This document shows positions 34,766-37,823 of a stretch of DNA of 37,823 bases, piece after piece. The first letter of the stretch is position 1. Every line of letters begins with the position of its first letter. Source of the DNA: Luteimonas huabeiensis HB2 (GTDB taxonomy: Bacteria > Pseudomonadota > Gammaproteobacteria > Xanthomonadales > Xanthomonadaceae). The stretch lies in the NCBI RefSeq assembly GCF_000559025.1, contig NZ_JAAN01000004.1:1-37823 (forward strand), in the 5' to 3' direction. The notes under the pieces were generated by a model that did no database searches, was not told the DNA's origin, and saw only the letters and a list, made by a program, of their open reading frames with translations. The translations under genes were made by a program, and so were the position numbers.

Positions 34766-35065
34766 TCCCACGGGCATTGCATGGTGGCACTGGGCATCAT
34801 GAGCGCTCCCACGCCGGAGCACGCCCATGTCGCAAGGCCTCTTGCCGCCGCGCGATCGCGGACCTTGGCGGGATTCGTCCGGTGCGTCGAGCGCGGAATC
34901 GCCATCGGCGAACTCGCCGCGGACGCCGAGCCGCGAGCCGTGGGCAATGCCTTCAACAGCTTTCTTCTTGGCGTTTCGATATCGGTCAGGGATTGCATGA
35001 AGCTTTCGACCGTCAACACGTCCATCGCGCGGACGATGACGCTGTGGGATGCCTGCAGAAGGTAG
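34766..35065 (+). pseudogene. TetR-family regulator, C-terminal fragment
   Basis: The plus frame ending at the TAG at 35065 encodes about 95 residues with VALGIMSAPTPEHAHVARPL, RTLAGFVRCVERGIAIGEL and GNAFNSFLLGVSISVRD, the effector-domain half of a TetR regulator. The N-terminal DNA-binding half is absent; the frame begins where the beta-lactamase-like fragment ends. A GTG at 34781 could start it, but without a helix-turn-helix it cannot act as a repressor. Confidence 0.75.
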
Positions 35066-35171
35066 CGGGCCTGAAGGCCCATGCCGCCGTGGATCATCGT
35101 CTTGCCGTCCCTCAGACCGCGTCTGGCCGCGAGATCCCGTAGGCCCGACCCGCGGCAAGGCAGCGCAGCTT

Positions 35172-36230
35172 CTATCGCGCCTTCGAGAAACGCCGCGGCT
35201 GAGGCATTTCTCCGATCGCCTGGACGCGCGTTCCGTCTGTCTGCACGCGCAGTCGCGCCCCCGCCTGTTCCAGGCGCCTGACCATGTGGGCGGGATCGAT
35301 CAGGGTGGATGGCAGATAGAGCCCGGGCGCCACGACGCCCGTGCCGGGCAACCCGAGCAGAGCCTCGATCCCGACGGCGACGCCGATCCCGGTGAGCGCG
35401 GTCTGGCCGCCCGCGTGGGAGAGTTGCGCCTTCAGTTCCGCTCTTTCGCCATCGGCGAGCATGCCGGTGATCTCGTACACGATCTCCACCGATGGCTGGC
35501 CCGTCGCGCGACGGCCGGGCGTTTCGGCAAGCACGAAGTCGAGCCGGATGGTGGGCGCATCGGACTTCGCGGCCAGTTCCGGCACATCGAACGATGGGAA
35601 ACTCTCGCCCCGATACGTTGTGCCGTCGAGCAGGGAGAAGCTGCGGCTGCCCTGTCCAGCATCGGGCTGCACCCATTCGCCTGCCGCCAGCAGGAAGCCG
35701 GGCGCCTTGTCGCCGAAATCTTCCGCATCGCTCTGGCTGGCTGGGCCGCCAAGATCCTGCTCGTCCATCACCGCGCCGATGGCGATGCGATCGACACTGG
35801 AGAAACGGCGCATCACCTCCAGCGCCGCCAGCACCAGGGTGCCGGCGAAGCTGGTGTCCTGCAGCAGGCTGGCGGACCGCCCGCGGCCGCCGATCTGCAC
35901 CGCCAGCTTCGGCGCCAGGTGAGTGAGCTGCGTCGCGATGCTGGTGTATGGGATGCCCTCGCGCACGGCGTATTTCGCCGGGTGCGTCGAAAGGTCGTTG
36001 GTCAATACGGCGATGCCGCTGATCTTCAGACCGGGCGGCAAACCCAGATCCGTTCTGCGGGTATCGACGGCCACGCCTACGGCATTGCCGATGGCGTGCG
36101 CAGCTGCTTGCGCTTTCCGCACGTCGCGCCCGGCCAGAGCGAGTGGAAGATCAGGCCGAAACTGCCGCAAGAACTTGACGGTCTGCGTGCCGACGGTGCC
36201 ATAGCCGCCAACGATGAGAAAGGGATTCAT
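35172..36230 (-). CDS. Saccharopine dehydrogenase-like NAD(P)-binding protein
   Basis: The 352-residue protein begins with a Rossmann motif, FLIVGGYGTVGTQTVKFLRQFRPDLPLALAGRDVRKAQ, as in the saccharopine dehydrogenase NADP-binding family and the trans-acting enoyl reductase-like group. A large second domain follows, with VLTNDLSTHPAKYAVREGIPYTSIA and FAGTLVLAALEVMRRF, ending in VQAIGEMPQPRR. Lysine pathway function is unlikely, as many proteins of this family have other or unknown roles. The ATG at 36230 puts the Rossmann motif at residue 4, as usual. The gene lies between the fragment cluster and the Ax21 gene, and its AT-richer third positions suggest it belongs to the acquired block. Confidence 0.78.
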   Translation of the reverse strand: MNPFLIVGGYGTVGTQTVKFLRQFRPDLPLALAGRDVRKAQAAAHAIGNAVGVAVDTRRTDLGLPPGLKISGIAVLTNDLSTHPAKYAVREGIPYTSIATQLTHLAPKLAVQIGGRGRSASLLQDTSFAGTLVLAALEVMRRFSSVDRIAIGAVMDEQDLGGPASQSDAEDFGDKAPGFLLAAGEWVQPDAGQGSRSFSLLDGTTYRGESFPSFDVPELAAKSDAPTIRLDFVLAETPGRRATGQPSVEIVYEITGMLADGERAELKAQLSHAGGQTALTGIGVAVGIEALLGLPGTGVVAPGLYLPSTLIDPAHMVRRLEQAGARLRVQTDGTRVQAIGEMPQPRRFSKAR

Positions 36231-36437
36231 GCTCGTGCTGTCTCATTGCGGAATTCATGGTGAAGCGCCGTCCCGGAGGCCTCGATGGATGCAGTTCCGG
36301 TGCACCTCGCAAGCGCGCATCGGGCGCTGATCGTCGTGGGCATATCGGGCGCTCGCCTGAGCGATCGACAACCCTGCCGTGGCGGTCCCGGGCACGGCCC
36401 GGCGAAGTACCGGTGGCGCCAGCGCCGAACAAAAAAA
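36231..36437. other. Gene-free gap between the accessory block and the Ax21 gene
   Basis: About 200 bp with no convincing coding region, RNA or repeat. It contains the probable promoter of the saccharopine-dehydrogenase-like gene (minus strand) and the boundary to the core-like sequence. On the Ax21 side it ends at the terminator at 36431. No direct repeats marking an integration end were recognised. Confidence 0.35.
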
Positions 36438-36461
36438 GACCCGGCCGTTTCGGGCCGGGTC
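36431..36461 (-). terminator. Rho-independent terminator of the Ax21 gene
   Basis: GACCCGGCC (36438-36446) and GGCCGGGTC (36453-36461) form a perfect 9-bp stem with a GTTTCG loop, followed on the minus strand by seven T residues. It lies 76 bp downstream of the Ax21 stop. Confidence 0.9.
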
Positions 36462-36537
36462 CAGCGTCGCGCGTCCGGGGGAGAGAGAGCGCGGTGCGAC
36501 GCGACCGCGGCGAGGGGGCGCCGCGGGTGTTGCGCTG

Positions 36538-37107
36538 TTACCAGGTGAAACGCGGGCCGACGAACCACTGGGTGTCGCCGCCGGAGAACTTGACGTCGCC
36601 GGACAGGCCCCAGTTCGGGGTGAACTTCCACTGCGCGCCCAGGCGGCCGTAGAAATCGTCGTCGTAACCGCTGCCGTAGTCCTCGTAGCCCGCCAGCGCG
36701 TAGCCCTCGAAGCTCGGCGCCAGCGCGCCGCGCAGGCCGACCTCGACGCTGTAGCCGTCGACATCCAGCCCACGGCCGGCGTCGAACTTCTCGTAGGCCA
36801 CGCGGGTGATCAGGTCGGCGTTCGGGGAGATGCCGTGGTTGTAGCCCAGGCCCACGCGCCACTGGTCGAAGTCGTTGCTGCTGTGGTCGAGCTCCTGGTT
36901 CTGGTAGCTGCCGAACACGGAGAAGTTGGGATGGAACGCGATCGAGGCGTTGACGCCGAAGCCGTCGGCGTCGAGGTCGGCGTTGGTCGCCGTGTAGCCG
37001 CCCTCGACGTAGTTGTAGGACAGCGGGGACGCCGACTGCGCGGAGGCGGCCAGCGGCAGCGCCGCCAGCAGGCCGGCGGCGATCAGGGAAGCGGGGATAC
37101 GGCTCAT
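36538..37107 (-). CDS. ax21: Ax21-family outer-membrane beta-barrel protein
   Basis: This 189-residue protein starts with a signal peptide (MSRIPASLIAAGLLAALPL, cleavage near ASAQS) and continues as an Ax21/OmpX-like eight-strand barrel. Hallmark segments are LSYNYVEGGY, FHPNFSVFGSYQNQELD, DQWRVGLGYNHGI, VAYEKFDAGRGLDVDGYSVEVGLRG, FEGYALAGYEDYGSGYDDDFYGRLGAQWKF and a terminal VGPRFTW, with the aromatic last residue expected of outer-membrane proteins. Ax21 proteins are common in Xanthomonas, Stenotrophomonas and Lysobacter; the earlier claim that they yield a sulfated quorum or immune signal was retracted, so only a structural envelope role is assumed. The gene has its own clear terminator at 36431 and an AT-rich leader before the ATG at 37107. 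Confidence 0.92.
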   Translation of the reverse strand: MSRIPASLIAAGLLAALPLAASAQSASPLSYNYVEGGYTATNADLDADGFGVNASIAFHPNFSVFGSYQNQELDHSSNDFDQWRVGLGYNHGISPNADLITRVAYEKFDAGRGLDVDGYSVEVGLRGALAPSFEGYALAGYEDYGSGYDDDFYGRLGAQWKFTPNWGLSGDVKFSGGDTQWFVGPRFTW

Positions 37108-37326
37108 TCGGGGTCTTGCCTCGTTTTATTTTTCTCGAAGATAGGGCCGGCCCGGGTGGCGAGGGAGGGGAGGGAGTGCGATTCCTGAGCAGAACGGCAC
37201 ACGCACCACCCGGGCCGGCCGATGCATTCTGCGCAAGCCTCGGCAACGTGCCCTGAAGCGCGAACCGGGACCGGCCGGAACTTTCCCGTCGCGTTCATGT
37301 CATCGCCGCAGCATGCGCTGCGGTGG

Positions 37327-37332
37327 GACAAT
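37327..37332 (+). promoter_or_regulatory. -10-like box for the DUF6122 gene
   Basis: GACAAT lies 22 nt before the ATG at 37355, in the same form as before mnmG and the rhodanese gene. An in-frame ATG at 37331 overlaps the box and is less likely to be the start. Confidence 0.4.
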
Positions 37333-37354
37333 GCGTTCCGCCGAGCCCACGTCC

Positions 37355-37675
37355 ATGCCCGACCTCGAACTCCGTCCGCTGCTGCATCTGGTCCTGCACC
37401 TGCTGGTGCCGATCGCCGTGGCGCGCCTGGCGTGGCCGGCGCAGTGGCGCCGCGCCGCGGCGTGGATGCTGGCCGGCTGGCTGATCGACCTCGACCATCT
37501 GCTGGCCGATCCGGTCTACGCGCCCGGGCGCTGCAGCCTCGGTTTCCATCCGCTGCACACGCTGCCGGCGATCGGTCTCTACGGCGTGCTGGCGCTGGTG
37601 CCGCGCACGCGCTGGTTCGGCACCGGCCTGCTGATCCACATCGCGCTGGACGGGATCGACTGCCTGTTGATGTAG
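37355..37675 (+). CDS. DUF6122 family small membrane protein
   Basis: The 106-residue protein has three to four hydrophobic helices with a conserved set of polar residues: HLVLHLLVP near residue 10, GWLIDLDHLLADPVY near 40 with the Asp-x-Asp-His motif, LGFHPLHTLPAI near 62, and IHIALDGIDCLLM at the end. The His/Asp pattern recalls membrane-embedded metal-dependent hydrolases such as the YdjM/YfhO-like group, but no enzyme activity is known. It resembles the DUF6122 family. It is divergent from the Ax21 gene (247 bp), and the dispersed 34-bp repeat starts 45 bp after its stop. Confidence 0.75.
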   Translation: MPDLELRPLLHLVLHLLVPIAVARLAWPAQWRRAAAWMLAGWLIDLDHLLADPVYAPGRCSLGFHPLHTLPAIGLYGVLALVPRTRWFGTGLLIHIALDGIDCLLM

Positions 37676-37720
37676 GCCCTGGGCCGTATCGACATGCAGC
37701 GTGCGGAAGAATCCTTCCCC

Positions 37721-37823
37721 GCAATCTGGTCTTTTCCTTCCTCGCAAGCGGGGAGCACTCTGTTTTTTCCTTCCCTCGCAAGCGGGGAGCACTCCGTTTT
37801 TTCTTCCCCCGCAAGCGGGGGAA
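37721..37823. repeat. Dispersed intergenic repeat, copy C (left part)
   Basis: Three 34-bp units in exact register (37721-37754, 37755-37788, 37789-37822), each with a T run, CTTCC and a CGCAAGCGGGG palindrome half, match the three units at 17671-17773. As in copy B, the first unit is the most degenerate. The element begins 45 bp after a plus-strand stop and continues past the window end. Confidence 0.8.

Noticed and set aside
34781..35065. An intact small TetR-like gene with a GTG start
   Set aside because: It lacks any helix-turn-helix and begins exactly at the junction with another gene fragment.
35066..35171. A fourth gene fragment between the TetR fragment and the saccharopine-dehydrogenase-like gene
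   Set aside because: Short open stretches exist on both strands, but none resembles a recognisable family.
36538..37107. Ax21 as a quorum-sensing signal precursor
   Set aside because: The published basis for that role was withdrawn; only an outer-membrane barrel is supported by the sequence.

Overview
The window reads as chromosomal DNA of a very GC-rich gammaproteobacterium of the Xanthomonadaceae/Lysobacteraceae (Lysobacter, Luteimonas or a relative). The support is an Ax21-family outer-membrane protein, a yibN-like/secB/gpsA block, a hemD-hemY pair, DUF6122 and LytTR membrane proteins, and TAnAAT-like -10 boxes placed 20-40 nt before many start codons. This placement is by protein resemblance and was not tested by a search. 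No rRNA, tRNA, CRISPR array, insertion sequence or phage gene was seen.

Layout. 1-159: the right part of a dispersed intergenic repeat. 167-2217 (minus): a SnoaL-like protein, then a PLP-dependent Ser/Thr dehydratase overlapping a YdcF-like protein. 2368-2988: a Tyr/Gly-rich lipoprotein, followed by a 457-bp structured gap holding an unassigned minus-strand terminator. 3446-5338: mnmG. 5451-5620: a truncated ParE-type toxin remnant cut off by an acyltransferase-3 gene (5632-6873, minus), which is divergent from a LytTR regulator. 7921-9961: an unusual CDF transporter and an alcohol dehydrogenase. 10036-13127 (minus): a PQQ glucose dehydrogenase-type enzyme followed by its probable TetR repressor, with a perfect 18-bp palindrome upstream. 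13404-16238 (minus): a small DsbB-like protein and Tex. 16410-17650: two tandem SodC-like lipoproteins, the first having lost nearly all metal ligands. 17671-17923: a complete repeat element. 17921-27234: an unknown protein, a FadI-type thiolase, a secreted alpha/beta hydrolase, hemY/hemD, a YiiD-like thioesterase, a small lipoprotein, a YibN-like rhodanese, secB and gpsA.

27322-36230 looks like accessory DNA. A flavin reductase and three SDR oxidoreductases lie divergent from an AraC regulator. A TetR repressor and an MFS transporter share a perfect inverted-repeat operator. They are followed by a DUF1097 membrane protein, three gene fragments (SDR, beta-lactamase-like, TetR) that look like the product of two deletions, and a saccharopine-dehydrogenase-like protein. 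The core backbone resumes with Ax21 (with a clear terminator) and a DUF6122 membrane protein. The window ends inside another copy of the 34-bp-unit repeat.

Functional themes are translation and tRNA modification (mnmG, tex), export and lipid precursors (secB, gpsA), heme synthesis (hemD, hemY), periplasmic oxidation and oxidative-stress defence (PQQ dehydrogenase, SodC, DsbB-like), and locally regulated reductase and efflux modules in the accessory part.
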